NCBI GenBank assembly: GCA_021778875.1
Contig: JAJYBT010000053.1
Coordinates: 1 to 8,947, forward strand
Length of the DNA stretch: 8,947 nt
Source of the DNA: Acidobacteriota bacterium
Lineage (GTDB): Bacteria; Acidobacteriota; Terriglobia; Terriglobales; Acidobacteriaceae
Reading direction: 5' to 3'
Shown: piece after piece, positions 1 through 6,876 of the stretch
Layout: each line of letters opens with the position of its first letter
Numbering within the stretch: the first letter of the stretch is position 1
Translations under genes and position numbers: made by a program
The notes under the pieces: model-generated
Databases searched by the model: none
The model's input: the letters and a program-made list of their open reading frames with translations, nothing else
Told to the model about the DNA's origin: nothing

Positions 1-1
1 G

Positions 2-376
2 CGGCCGGATTGGGAAGAGGTGGCTCTGCAACTGACGGAAGGCAACGGTGTCGACCAGTTGCTGGATGTAGTCGGCGGCGACGGCCTGAACAAGTCCGTG
101 TTGGCAACTCGTGTTGGCGGCCATATCTCGCAGATCGGCTTCCTTCAGGGGCAAACGGCAAAGCTCGACCTGATGCCGCTGATCTTTCGCCAGACTGCGA
201 TTCGCGGCATTGCTGTCGCACCTTCCCGCGCCTTTGAACGCATGAACGACTTCCTTAACAAGCATGAAATTCACCCGGTAATCGACAAGGTCTACGGCTT
301 CGAAGAGGCGCGTGAGGCGTACAAGCATCTTGCACGCGGAGCTTTCGGCAAGGTCGTCATCAAGGTTGGTCAGTGA
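2..376 (+). CDS. Zinc-type (MDR) alcohol dehydrogenase/quinone reductase, C-terminal part (5'-truncated by window edge)
   Basis: This is the last 124 residues of a medium-chain dehydrogenase/reductase, an NAD(P)-dependent cytosolic oxidoreductase. The frame is open from base 2 and ends at a TGA at 374-376; the GTG at base 20 is an internal valine, not a start. Visible family signs are the end of the Rossmann fold (GVDQLLDVVGGDGLNKSV, then a beta strand with GGHISQIGF) and the usual C-terminal closing stretch, in which HPVIDKVYGFEEAREAY precedes a final GKVVIKV. The coenzyme-binding GxGxxG and the catalytic zinc ligands would lie upstream, so substrate and zinc dependence cannot be judged. The pattern resembles the NAD(P)-dependent alcohol dehydrogenase/quinone oxidoreductase branch. 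Base composition is less G+C-rich than the genes to the right, with several AT-ending codons. It converges on the glycosyltransferase gene across a roughly 350-bp gap. Confidence 0.85.
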   Translation, partial: RPDWEEVALQLTEGNGVDQLLDVVGGDGLNKSVLATRVGGHISQIGFLQGQTAKLDLMPLIFRQTAIRGIAVAPSRAFERMNDFLNKHEIHPVIDKVYGFEEAREAYKHLARGAFGKVVIKVGQ

Positions 377-725
377 GAACGAGGCCGGCGGCAAGATCTT
401 AGTGTTGGACTAACGAGATCACCGCCATCATCGCTGCTGATATGTTCGGCCAGTGTTTACAAATCGCGGTTCCATGTGACTGAAAAACCGGCTTCGCGCT
501 TAAGTGATATTTGTGATTTGACTCGCCACGACTTCCTCGACGAGCGGTAAATCGCCAAGGCGCTCATTGAACCGCAGCCAGAGTTTCGAGAGGATCAGCG
601 CCTAACCGGAAGCAACTCACTTAAGCTCGAAGCTTTGGTGGGATGCTGCACGCCGGGCGCCAGAAGCTAGACCCTTCGTGAGACTCTGGCTCTGGAGCGC
701 CGCATGTTCCATTCACAGGGCTGGC
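377..725. other. Gene-free, lower-G+C intergenic region between convergent genes
   Basis: No credible gene is visible on either strand. Short open stretches are interrupted by stops, for example in-frame TAA codons near 501 and 548 and a TAG near 668, and none has a ribosome site. By hand count 421-660 is about 54% G+C, against about 70% in a sampled row inside the neighbouring glycosyltransferase gene. The region holds the inverted repeat listed separately. Both flanking genes end here, so transcription terminators are expected, but I found no stem followed by a T-run. It could be decayed coding DNA or the edge of an acquired segment. Confidence 0.6.
491..633. repeat. 17-bp imperfect inverted repeat, arms 491-507 and 617-633
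   Basis: The left arm is GCTTCGCGCTTAAGTGA (491-507). The right arm is TCACTTAAGCTCGAAGC (617-633). The reverse complement of the right arm matches the left arm at 16 of 17 positions, the mismatch being at 497/627. The inner ten bases of each arm match perfectly. The arms enclose 109 bp with no gene. The geometry is like terminal inverted repeats of a miniature or decayed mobile element. I see no direct target-site duplication outside the arms, so a mobile origin is not proved. A long-range cruciform or a paired protein-binding site are alternatives. Confidence 0.55.
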
Positions 726-2711
726 CTACTTCAGCGGCCGGTCCGTCCACAGCGCCTTGTCGGCGATGGACTGCACAGGATAGAGCCGCCCGGCGAGCAG
801 TTGCTCAACCTTGGGCTGGTTCGTGTCCTGCGCGAAGAGCCATTTGCGCTCGCCTGTTCCCCACATTTTTGAGAGCTGATCTTCGCTCAGGAAGATGTGC
901 GGCGCGTCGGGGTAGCAGGAGCCCCACAGCAGCGACGACCCAGCTCCATGCGGCGAGCACGGCTCTACGACAATATACGCGGGCTTGTGCAGAAAATTGT
1001 GTGTGTAGAAGACGACCGACGACGCATCGGATTGATCGCCGTAGATAATGAACGAGTCCGACGGCGCGCCGTCTTTCACAATCGTATCCGCCAGTTGCTT
1101 TGAGCTGAGCATGGGCTCAAAGCGCGCAAAGGCGATGTGCGCGGCCACCAGGAATACCGCAGCGGTCAGCGCGATGCTCACGGTCGCGGCGATATGCCTG
1201 CCCTTGAGCCGCATCATCCAGCCCACCGCCGGGCCAATCAGCAGCGTGACAGCCGCCAGCGCGGCAGGCAGGCGCAGCGCGGCAAACGACGGGCCGGTCA
1301 GGTCAAAGAAGTGGGACATGGAGAGCGTGTAGCCGCCCACGTCGCGGTGCGCCAGCAGCGTGCCAATGTCGGCAACAAAGGGCAGGTGGCGCGACTCCCA
1401 AAGGCCCCAGCCAAGCGTGATGGCGGCCAGCACGCCCACGACAGCAAACACCGCCTGCGCGCCCGTGAGCCATGCGGTGGAGAGCATCGGCTTGCCGCCC
1501 TCGGCGTAGCCTTCTTCAATACTTGCCAGCACGCCTGCAATCAGAATCAGCAGCGGCGGCCACGCCGGGAAGGTGTAGTACTCCTGATTGGTCGAGATGG
1601 AAAAGAACAGCAGCGTGAAGGCCACAAACAGACCCAGCAGCCAGATGGTGCGCACGCGGAACTTGAGCCGCGCGACGAAGCTGGCCACATCTTCGCGCGC
1701 AGCGTAGTCCAGGTAGAAGTCGACCGTCTGGCCTGCGTCGCGGCGCAGGTGCTGGAGCCATGTGTGGCGGGTCTTCCAGCCGAGCACAAGCACGGCAGGC
1801 AGAAAGAGGCTCCACGGGAAGAGCCAGATGAGATGCGCCAGCCAATACCAGACGAAGGGCAGCCGGTTGTAGTCGTGCGGAAAGCGCTGACCCAGGAAGC
1901 GCAGAAAGTGCTCGTTGATGAAATAGAAGTACCAGAAGCCGTGTACGTTGCCCGGCGTGGGATGGTTTCCCACCGGGTTCCCCTGGTCGGGATTGGCCAG
2001 GCCGGCGAGGATGTGCCACGGCGCGGCAATCGCAAGATAAAGCAGCAGGCCTGTGAACGGCTTGAACTGCTGCCAGCGCCGCCACTGGCCGCTCAGCAGC
2101 AGCAGCGGAATGGCCGCCCCCAGAAAGAAGACCGGTGCAATCAGCCCCTTGGTCAGCGTAGCCAGCGCCAGCACAGCCCACATCCCATAGAAGCGCGCAG
2201 GCCGGTGCGACTCCATCCCGGTGAGGAAGCAGTAGAGGGCCAGCAGAAACAGAAAGCTCAGCAGCGCCTCGGGAATGGAAAACCGCGTGAACAGAAACGG
2301 CCCGACGGATGTGAGCACGCCCAGCGCGGCGTAGAATCCCGCGCGGTCTCCCCAGGCCCGCCGTGCCCACAGCCACGCGAGCCATGAGCAACCCAGCAGG
2401 GCCAGCGCGTTGGGCAGATGCGTGGCAAACACGTTGTCGCCAAAGACGCGAAAGAGCGCGGCCTCGAGCCAGTAGGGCAGCGGAGGCTTTTCAAGATAGC
2501 GGATGCCGTCAATCTTCAGCGTGACCCAGTCGCCGCTTTCCACCATGTGCTGCGCGGCCTGCGCGTGGCTGGCGTCCACGTCGTCCAGCAGCGGCGGCGA
2601 GAAGAGCGAGGCAAACTGCACCGCGGCAAAGATCGCCGCCAGAAGCAGCCACACTGCCAGCGTGGAGGGGGCCTGGCCTGGTCGGGACGCGGATGTGGAT
2701 TGAGTCGTCAT
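726..2711 (-). CDS. GT39/ArnT-like membrane glycosyltransferase
   Basis: This 661-residue integral membrane protein belongs to the GT-C fold protein-mannosyltransferase/ArnT superfamily. Such enzymes transfer a sugar from a polyprenyl-phosphate donor to a lipid, protein or glycan on the outer face of the inner membrane. Family signs: a first membrane segment at about 18-36; the acidic loop DDVDASHAQ (43-51) with the presumed catalytic aspartates; EKPPLPYW (74-81); TRFSIPEALLSF (142-153), where the usual Asp is Glu148; LTKGL (186-190); INEHFLRF (265-272); and EYYTFPAWPPL (377-387). About ten to twelve membrane segments precede a soluble C-terminal domain (about 530-661) containing FEPMLSSKQLA. 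The start is uncertain. ATG at 2711 puts a short tail before the first membrane segment, as is usual, but has no clear ribosome site. ATG at 2786 has a GGGGAAA tract 5 nt upstream and would add 25 residues. The frame is open to 2975. Donor and acceptor cannot be named. Confidence 0.85.
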   Translation of the reverse strand: MTTQSTSASRPGQAPSTLAVWLLLAAIFAAVQFASLFSPPLLDDVDASHAQAAQHMVESGDWVTLKIDGIRYLEKPPLPYWLEAALFRVFGDNVFATHLPNALALLGCSWLAWLWARRAWGDRAGFYAALGVLTSVGPFLFTRFSIPEALLSFLFLLALYCFLTGMESHRPARFYGMWAVLALATLTKGLIAPVFFLGAAIPLLLLSGQWRRWQQFKPFTGLLLYLAIAAPWHILAGLANPDQGNPVGNHPTPGNVHGFWYFYFINEHFLRFLGQRFPHDYNRLPFVWYWLAHLIWLFPWSLFLPAVLVLGWKTRHTWLQHLRRDAGQTVDFYLDYAAREDVASFVARLKFRVRTIWLLGLFVAFTLLFFSISTNQEYYTFPAWPPLLILIAGVLASIEEGYAEGGKPMLSTAWLTGAQAVFAVVGVLAAITLGWGLWESRHLPFVADIGTLLAHRDVGGYTLSMSHFFDLTGPSFAALRLPAALAAVTLLIGPAVGWMMRLKGRHIAATVSIALTAAVFLVAAHIAFARFEPMLSSKQLADTIVKDGAPSDSFIIYGDQSDASSVVFYTHNFLHKPAYIVVEPCSPHGAGSSLLWGSCYPDAPHIFLSEDQLSKMWGTGERKWLFAQDTNQPKVEQLLAGRLYPVQSIADKALWTDRPLK

Positions 2712-3034
2712 GGTTACGAATGCCGTATTCCCGATGCCGGATAGGATGCGATGGATAAAATCAGAATCGTTGCGCAGGGATAGCATCGGCGTTTCCCCGC
2801 GCGGGATGAGTGCGGTGAACTCCGGCATGATGCTCGGTTCGAGATAGTGGAATGTGCTGACGGTTCGCCGGTGAGCCGCCTGCCCGCTGCCCGCGCCCGA
2901 TGGAACCGCGCTGACAGGAAAAGAATACCAGTATGGGAAACGCCGCGTTTTATTGTGCAGGACGCGAGGCCGCACCGCCTCTGCGCGGATGCGGGAAATA
3001 GGCGCAGAATAGGAAGCAGGAAGGTGCTAGCCCG
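2712..3034. other. Divergent intergenic region between glycosyltransferase and CHAD genes
   Basis: This stretch of about 320 bp separates two divergently transcribed genes and should hold both promoters. I saw no convincing -35/-10 pair; CTGACA near 2910 followed by TATGGG has a short 15-bp spacer and a poor -10. On the minus strand the glycosyltransferase frame stays open through to 2975, so part of the region may be coding if translation starts upstream of 2711. No RNA gene, repeat or hairpin terminator was recognised. Confidence 0.5.
3018..3024 (+). promoter_or_regulatory. Ribosome binding site of the CHAD gene
   Basis: AGGAAGG lies 10 nt before the ATG at 3035. It is purine-rich and at a slightly long but acceptable distance, and it supports 3035 as the start. 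Confidence 0.5.
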
Positions 3035-4012
3035 ATGGAATCCGCTTCTCTTCCGCATGGCAGGGCTCCGGGTAACGCCGCCGTGCTGAAGTGGCTGCGC
3101 CAGATTGATGTGTGGCGTGAGCTGCTCGACGCCTGCCTGCGCAAGCCCACGCGGGGCCGCGTTCACGCCCTTCGCGTGGCCACCTTGCGCCTTCAGTCCG
3201 ATGTTCGCCACTGGCTCGACGGGTGCGAGCATAGTGACAAGTGCGGACGCGCAGCAAAGCGCTGGAGCCGGCAGGCGGAAAAACTGCGCCGTGCGCTCGG
3301 GCCGGCACGCGCTGTTGACGTGGACCTCGGCAGGCTCGGCAGGCTGCGCGAAACCCTCGCCGGACCCGGCGGTGGCAGACTCCACTCCAGCCGCCGCTGC
3401 CTGTGCCAGATGGACCGACTCGAACGGCGCTTCCGGCAGCAGCGCCGCGCAGCGCAAAAAGAACTGGTTGCTGAAATGACGGAACGCCGCCAAAGGCTCC
3501 GGCGCACCAGCCTCGCGCTGGAGATGGCGCTGGCTCCGCTGCAACTGCAAGCCGTAACCGCTTCTTCCGCGAATGTTCACGAGCAACTCGCTGCGCTGAC
3601 CGCGGAATTCCCGGAACTCGGCGAGCACAACCTTCACGCATTCCGCCTGCGCGTGAAGGGCGTGCGCTACCTGGCCGATCTCTCTGCATCCTCCGACGCC
3701 CGCGCTGCGCAGCAGGCCGCGGCGATGGGCCGCATGCAGGTGGCAGCCGGCGAGTGGCACGACCTGAAGATGCTCGCCAGGGAAGCCGCTCGCGAGCTGG
3801 GCAGGCGCAGCAGCAAGGGCGGCCTACTTGAATTGCTGGAAGAGCTGGCCGCCGAGTCCCTGCAGAAGGCGCTCGCGCTCTGCCGCCGCACAATGGCGCA
3901 GTTGCTCAAGCCGGAGGCAGTGCAGGGCCCAGCGCACAGGCCTGCCGTACTCAAGTTTCCCGTGCAGCGTGCGGAATCGGAAGCCGCCTCTGCGAAAAAG
4001 ATCCGCGCCTGA
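3035..4012 (+). CDS. CHAD domain-containing protein
   Basis: This 325-residue soluble protein is essentially one CHAD (conserved histidine alpha-helical) domain, about residues 20-290. CHAD domains are two four-helix bundles with a basic surface that binds inorganic polyphosphate, and many localise to polyphosphate granules. The recognisable blocks are VHALRVATLRLQ (43-54), LRRALGPARAVDVDL (84-98), LHAFRLRVKGVRYL (200-213) and GEWHDLKML (239-247). The signature histidines in these blocks (His44, His201, His242) are present, as are the arginines and lysines that follow them. There is no fused CYTH domain, unlike many CHAD proteins, and no signal peptide. The tail after about 290 looks unstructured and basic. 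It is the first plus-strand gene of a run that reaches a Ppx/GppA exopolyphosphatase, and a SixA-type phosphatase lies just beyond, which fits a polyphosphate role. The family call is firm; the cellular role is inferred. Confidence 0.88.
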   Translation: MESASLPHGRAPGNAAVLKWLRQIDVWRELLDACLRKPTRGRVHALRVATLRLQSDVRHWLDGCEHSDKCGRAAKRWSRQAEKLRRALGPARAVDVDLGRLGRLRETLAGPGGGRLHSSRRCLCQMDRLERRFRQQRRAAQKELVAEMTERRQRLRRTSLALEMALAPLQLQAVTASSANVHEQLAALTAEFPELGEHNLHAFRLRVKGVRYLADLSASSDARAAQQAAAMGRMQVAAGEWHDLKMLAREAARELGRRSSKGGLLELLEELAAESLQKALALCRRTMAQLLKPEAVQGPAHRPAVLKFPVQRAESEAASAKKIRA

Positions 4013-4086
4013 GGCTTTCGCAGGTAGACGCGTGGGGAGATCGCGCATCTAATGTTTCCGTAGAGGCAGGTAATTCCCCGCTTGCC

Positions 4087-4092
4087 AAGGGG
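4087..4092 (+). promoter_or_regulatory. Ribosome binding site of the small secreted-protein gene
   Basis: AAGGGG, within a longer G-run (4089-4094), lies 6 nt before the ATG at 4099. The upstream bases CCCC-G-CTTG-C-CAAG-GGGG (4076-4093) can pair across this tract, but with a one-base loop, so a real hairpin would be shorter. Confidence 0.45.
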
Positions 4093-4098
4093 GGCACA

Positions 4099-4680
4099 AT
4101 GAAATCCAGTTACATTATCCTCTGCGGGCTTGCGCTGGTCCTCGTCACCGGCGTGCCCTCGCGGGCCGCCACCGCGCCGTTTGCCATTGCGGCTACCGAT
4201 GTCACCATGACCAGGAGCGGAACCGCGATCAGCCAGTTCACTATTACGGGGATACCGCTCGATGGAACGATCTACCTGAGATGCGCTTATGCGGGCAACA
4301 CAGCCATGGAGAAGATGGTGCCCATCTGTCCCATGACCCCGCCCCGCCTCTATACGGTAACGGCGGGCGGAACACTGCAGGGCCCGATCACATTTTATCC
4401 GCCCACCAACGTTGCAATCCCTGCATCGGCGCCAGTGGCCGGCGCGGCGCTGGCGGCGGTGCTGCTGCTCGGCCTCGGTTTTCGGCGCAGGTGCCGGGGT
4501 TGCCTTGCTCTGTTGGCGCTATGCGTGGCCTGTCTCGCTGGCATGACCGCCTGTGGCGGCAGCAATAATGGCATGACTCCGGGGACGTATCCCTACACCA
4601 TCACCGCTGTGAACAACGCCACATCGACGACGCCGCTGAGCGTCATGGTCAACACCACCATCAACGTGACCGTGCCGTAA
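4099..4680 (+). CDS. Small secreted/membrane protein with Ig-protein-like C-terminal tail, function unknown
   Basis: I do not recognise a named family for this 193-residue protein. It begins with a typical Sec signal peptide: Lys2, a hydrophobic core at about 5-18, and a likely cut after SRAA (residues 21-24). A short beta-rich region follows (about 25-105) with two Cys (62, 77) in the spacing of a possible disulfide. Then come a Pro/Ala linker, a membrane segment (111-127), the basic cluster RRRCR (129-133), a second hydrophobic stretch (135-149) and TACGGS (150-155), which resembles a lipoprotein-type cysteine. The end (161-193) is a short beta tail rich in Thr and Val, like the closing strands of bacterial Ig-like domains. 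This tail order resembles the ends of very long Ig-repeat surface proteins of Acidobacteriota; here it follows almost no repeat region. It sits between CHAD and ppx on the same strand, 86 nt after the former and 115 nt before the latter. Confidence 0.7.
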   Translation: MKSSYIILCGLALVLVTGVPSRAATAPFAIAATDVTMTRSGTAISQFTITGIPLDGTIYLRCAYAGNTAMEKMVPICPMTPPRLYTVTAGGTLQGPITFYPPTNVAIPASAPVAGAALAAVLLLGLGFRRRCRGCLALLALCVACLAGMTACGGSNNGMTPGTYPYTITAVNNATSTTPLSVMVNTTINVTVP

Positions 4681-4795
4681 GCGCCGCAAGCGCAGCCGCT
4701 CCCGGCGCGCGTGTAGCATCCTGCACCGGCGTAGGCCATTCGTGTATCTTGGCCGAAGAAGCAGTCGTTCTGCAGCGGAGAGTGCACGCGCGCCC

Positions 4796-6397
4796 ATGCT
4801 TACCTTTGCCGCCATCGATATCGGTTCCAACTCCTGCCGGCTGAAAATTGCCCGCGTCGTGGCGCACCAGTTGAAGACGCTGCACGAGGATCGCGAGGTG
4901 ACGCGGCTCGGCGCCAGCGTCTTCGACTCCGGCCTCGTCTCGCCGGATGCGATGGCGGCCACGCTGCGCGCGCTCAAGCGCTTCCAGCGCGCAGTGCAGC
5001 AGCACGGCGCGGACCGCATCCGCGTGGTGGCCACCTCGGCCATGCGCGATGCGCGTAATGCGCCTGCTTTTCAGGCGTGGGTGAAGGCCGAGACCGGCTG
5101 GAACATTGAAATCATCTCCGGCCTCGAAGAGGGCCGCCTGATCCATCGCGGCCTGATGAGCGCCGAGCCGGGCGCGGGCGGTCGCGTGCTGCTGGTTGAC
5201 CTGGGCGGCGGAAGCTGCGAGATTACGCTCTCTGAGCATCGCCGCATCAAGGAGACTGTGAGCCTGCCGCTCGGCGCGGTGCGGCTTACTGAGGAGTTTC
5301 TCTCCGCCGATCCGCCGACGGCCGAGAGCCTCGCACAGATGCGCAAACTTATTACGCGCGAACTGCGCCGCGCGCAGCGCAAAATCCAGGCGCAGAATGT
5401 GTCGCTGGTGATTGCCACCTCCGGCACGGCGGCTGCGCTGGCTGAGGCGTGCAGCGCGGTGGGCAAGGTCGCAAAGTCCGCTGTGCGTTCCGGCGGCAAG
5501 TCTGCGAAAAAAGCCCGGCGTCCCGCGAAGGGCGTGCGCGCGCTTGCCGAAGGCATGACGGGGCTGGCGCCTGCCGCCCAGGTGCGCAAGCTGGCCGCCA
5601 AGGTGGCGAAGATGACGCTGCCCCAGCGCGAGGCGGTGCCGGGCATCGGGGTGCGCCGTGCTGAGATTATCGTGGCCGGCGCGCAGGTGTTCGCCGAGCT
5701 GATGGAGACCTTCGACCTGCCCGGCTTTCGCTACTCGCCGCTGGGCCTGCGTGACGGCATTCTCAATCAGATGCTCGCCGAGCAGGATGCCCGCGCCGCC
5801 GGGCACAGGGAATTCGAGCACGAGCGCTGGGAGAGCGTGCTGGCCACCGCCCGGCGCTATGGCGTCGATCTGCGACAGGCCGAGCCCGTACGCGCCCACA
5901 CCGTGCAGCTATTCCGCGAACTCAAATCGCTGCACCAGCTTCCGCCGGAGTACGAGAACTGGCTGGCTGCTGCCGCCATTCTGCGCGACACCGGCAAGTT
6001 CCTGAACCACCAGGGGCACCACCGGCACACGCAGTACATTGTTTCGAGCTCTGAGATTTACGGCTACACGCCGGTGCAGCGCACGGTGGTTTCAGCCATT
6101 GCGCGCTACATGGGCAAGAGCCGTCCGCAGCCCGGAGACCGCGCCCTGCGTAACATTCCCGCAGAGGAGCACAAGCATGTGCACCGCGCCGTGCTGCTGC
6201 TGCGCCTTGCCGTGGCGCTGAACCAGGACCGCGCCAGCGACGTGCTGCGGGTTGCCGCAAGAGTCTATCCCAAGCGTGTGTATCTTGAGGTGCAGCCGGG
6301 CCGCACCGGCGCGGAGTTGGAGCTGTGGTCGCTGCGCAAGGAGGCGGATTACTTCCGCGAGGTCTTCGGGCGCGAGCTCTTCGCCACGCTGGCATAG
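4796..6397 (+). CDS. ppx: Ppx/GppA exopolyphosphatase (or pppGpp phosphohydrolase) with HD-like C-terminal domain
   Basis: This cytosolic 533-residue enzyme of the ASKHA phosphatase fold removes terminal phosphate from polyphosphate; relatives act on pppGpp. Order: AAIDIGSNSCRLKI (5-18, phosphate-1 loop), the ATSAMRDA region (79-86), ISGLEEGRLI (107-116) with the presumed catalytic Glu pair 111/112, LLVDLGGGSCEI (132-143, phosphate-2 loop), ATSGTAAAL (207-215), and VPGIGVRRAEIIVAGA (281-296). Residues 223-246 form an insert rich in Lys, Arg and Ala that is not part of the core fold. The C-terminal half (about 340-533) is HD-like: His368, then ILRDTGKF (395-402) with Arg397 where HD proteins have His, then GHHRHTQYIV (407-416). 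ATG 4796 places the DIGSN motif at residue 8, as is usual; GGAGAG at 4777-4782 lies rather far upstream. The GTG at 4742 would add an atypical leader. The 3' end overlaps the opposite-strand sixA-like gene. Ppx versus GppA activity cannot be separated from sequence alone. Confidence 0.88.
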   Translation: MLTFAAIDIGSNSCRLKIARVVAHQLKTLHEDREVTRLGASVFDSGLVSPDAMAATLRALKRFQRAVQQHGADRIRVVATSAMRDARNAPAFQAWVKAETGWNIEIISGLEEGRLIHRGLMSAEPGAGGRVLLVDLGGGSCEITLSEHRRIKETVSLPLGAVRLTEEFLSADPPTAESLAQMRKLITRELRRAQRKIQAQNVSLVIATSGTAAALAEACSAVGKVAKSAVRSGGKSAKKARRPAKGVRALAEGMTGLAPAAQVRKLAAKVAKMTLPQREAVPGIGVRRAEIIVAGAQVFAELMETFDLPGFRYSPLGLRDGILNQMLAEQDARAAGHREFEHERWESVLATARRYGVDLRQAEPVRAHTVQLFRELKSLHQLPPEYENWLAAAAILRDTGKFLNHQGHHRHTQYIVSSSEIYGYTPVQRTVVSAIARYMGKSRPQPGDRALRNIPAEEHKHVHRAVLLLRLAVALNQDRASDVLRVAARVYPKRVYLEVQPGRTGAELELWSLRKEADYFREVFGRELFATLA

Positions 6398-6876
6398 AAA
6401 GACCGCGCCATGCGCGGATCAATCAGCCACTGAAGCAGCGGCGGATGCTTGGACATGTCGATGCGCGCCACCGAGCCCTTGCGCATGCGCACGCCGGCGC
6501 CGCCGTTGCCCGTGATGAGCTGCCCCAGAAACTTGAACAGATTGGGATTGTGGCCCACCATCAGCACGTCTTCCCGGTCGGCGTACTTCTCCATCAACTG
6601 CAGAAAGTCGGCGTAGCCGGCGTTGGGGCCGAGTGCGGGGCTCACTTCGACCCTGGCTTCGTAGCCCAGTTCCGTGCCCACAAGCTGCGCGGTTTGCAGG
6701 GAGCGCTTAAGAGGGCTTGAGATGATCACATCCACCTGCACCTTGAGCGCGCTCAGCAGGCGCGCCATCAGAATGCACTGGTCCTTGCCTTCCTTGAGGA
6801 GGGCGCGCTTGGCGTCGAGGGCGGCGTTCTCGCGCCGGACTCCTGCATTGGCATGGCGCATGAGGTAGAGGTTCAT
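6349..6876 (-). CDS. sixA: SixA-like phosphohistidine phosphatase (histidine phosphatase superfamily)
   Basis: This is a 175-residue cytosolic enzyme of the histidine phosphatase (RHG) superfamily; the E. coli SixA family removes phosphate from phosphohistidine in phosphorelay proteins. Key residues are visible: LMRHANA (5-11) with catalytic Arg7 and His8, SSPLKRSLQTAQ (53-64) with Arg58, and VGHNPNL (107-113) with the second catalytic His109. The length is slightly above a typical SixA (about 160) because of a basic tail after about residue 155. That tail is encoded by the 49 bases that overlap the end of ppx on the other strand. No Shine-Dalgarno sequence precedes the ATG at 6876; no other start is available in the open frame upstream. 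It follows the methyltransferase gene on the same strand after 85 nt. Other superfamily activities, such as sugar-phosphate or nucleotide phosphatase, are possible. Confidence 0.87.
   Translation of the reverse strand: MNLYLMRHANAGVRRENAALDAKRALLKEGKDQCILMARLLSALKVQVDVIISSPLKRSLQTAQLVGTELGYEARVEVSPALGPNAGYADFLQLMEKYADREDVLMVGHNPNLFKFLGQLITGNGGAGVRMRKGSVARIDMSKHPPLLQWLIDPRMARSFYASVAKSSRPKTSRK

Noticed and set aside
508..670. Decayed coding sequence in the low-G+C gap
   Set aside because: The translated pieces between stops have no family pattern I can recognise, so I do not call a pseudogene.
1137..2387. Long plus-strand open frame opposite the glycosyltransferase
   Set aside because: Its product is rich in Arg, Gln, Glu, His and Pro with no family pattern. 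It is the antisense shadow of a gene with many clear GT39 motifs.
2910..2936. Promoter for the CHAD gene (CTGACA with TATGGG)
   Set aside because: The spacer is 15 bp and the -10 matches poorly; chance is the simpler explanation.
2714..3760. Minus-strand open frame spanning the divergent gap and the CHAD gene
   Set aside because: It is antisense to a convincing CHAD domain and has no coherent protein features.
4076..4094. Hairpin covering the ribosome site of the small secreted-protein gene
   Set aside because: The symmetric pairing leaves a one-base loop and a bulge, so the stable part is very short. It is not enough to call a regulatory structure.
4742..4795. GTG start extending ppx by 18 residues
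   Set aside because: It adds a Ser/Arg-rich leader before a domain that normally starts within about ten residues of DIGSN.
4661..5899. Long minus-strand open frame opposite ppx
   Set aside because: No recognisable motif and a composition typical of an antisense frame in G+C-rich DNA; the plus-strand Ppx motifs explain the region.
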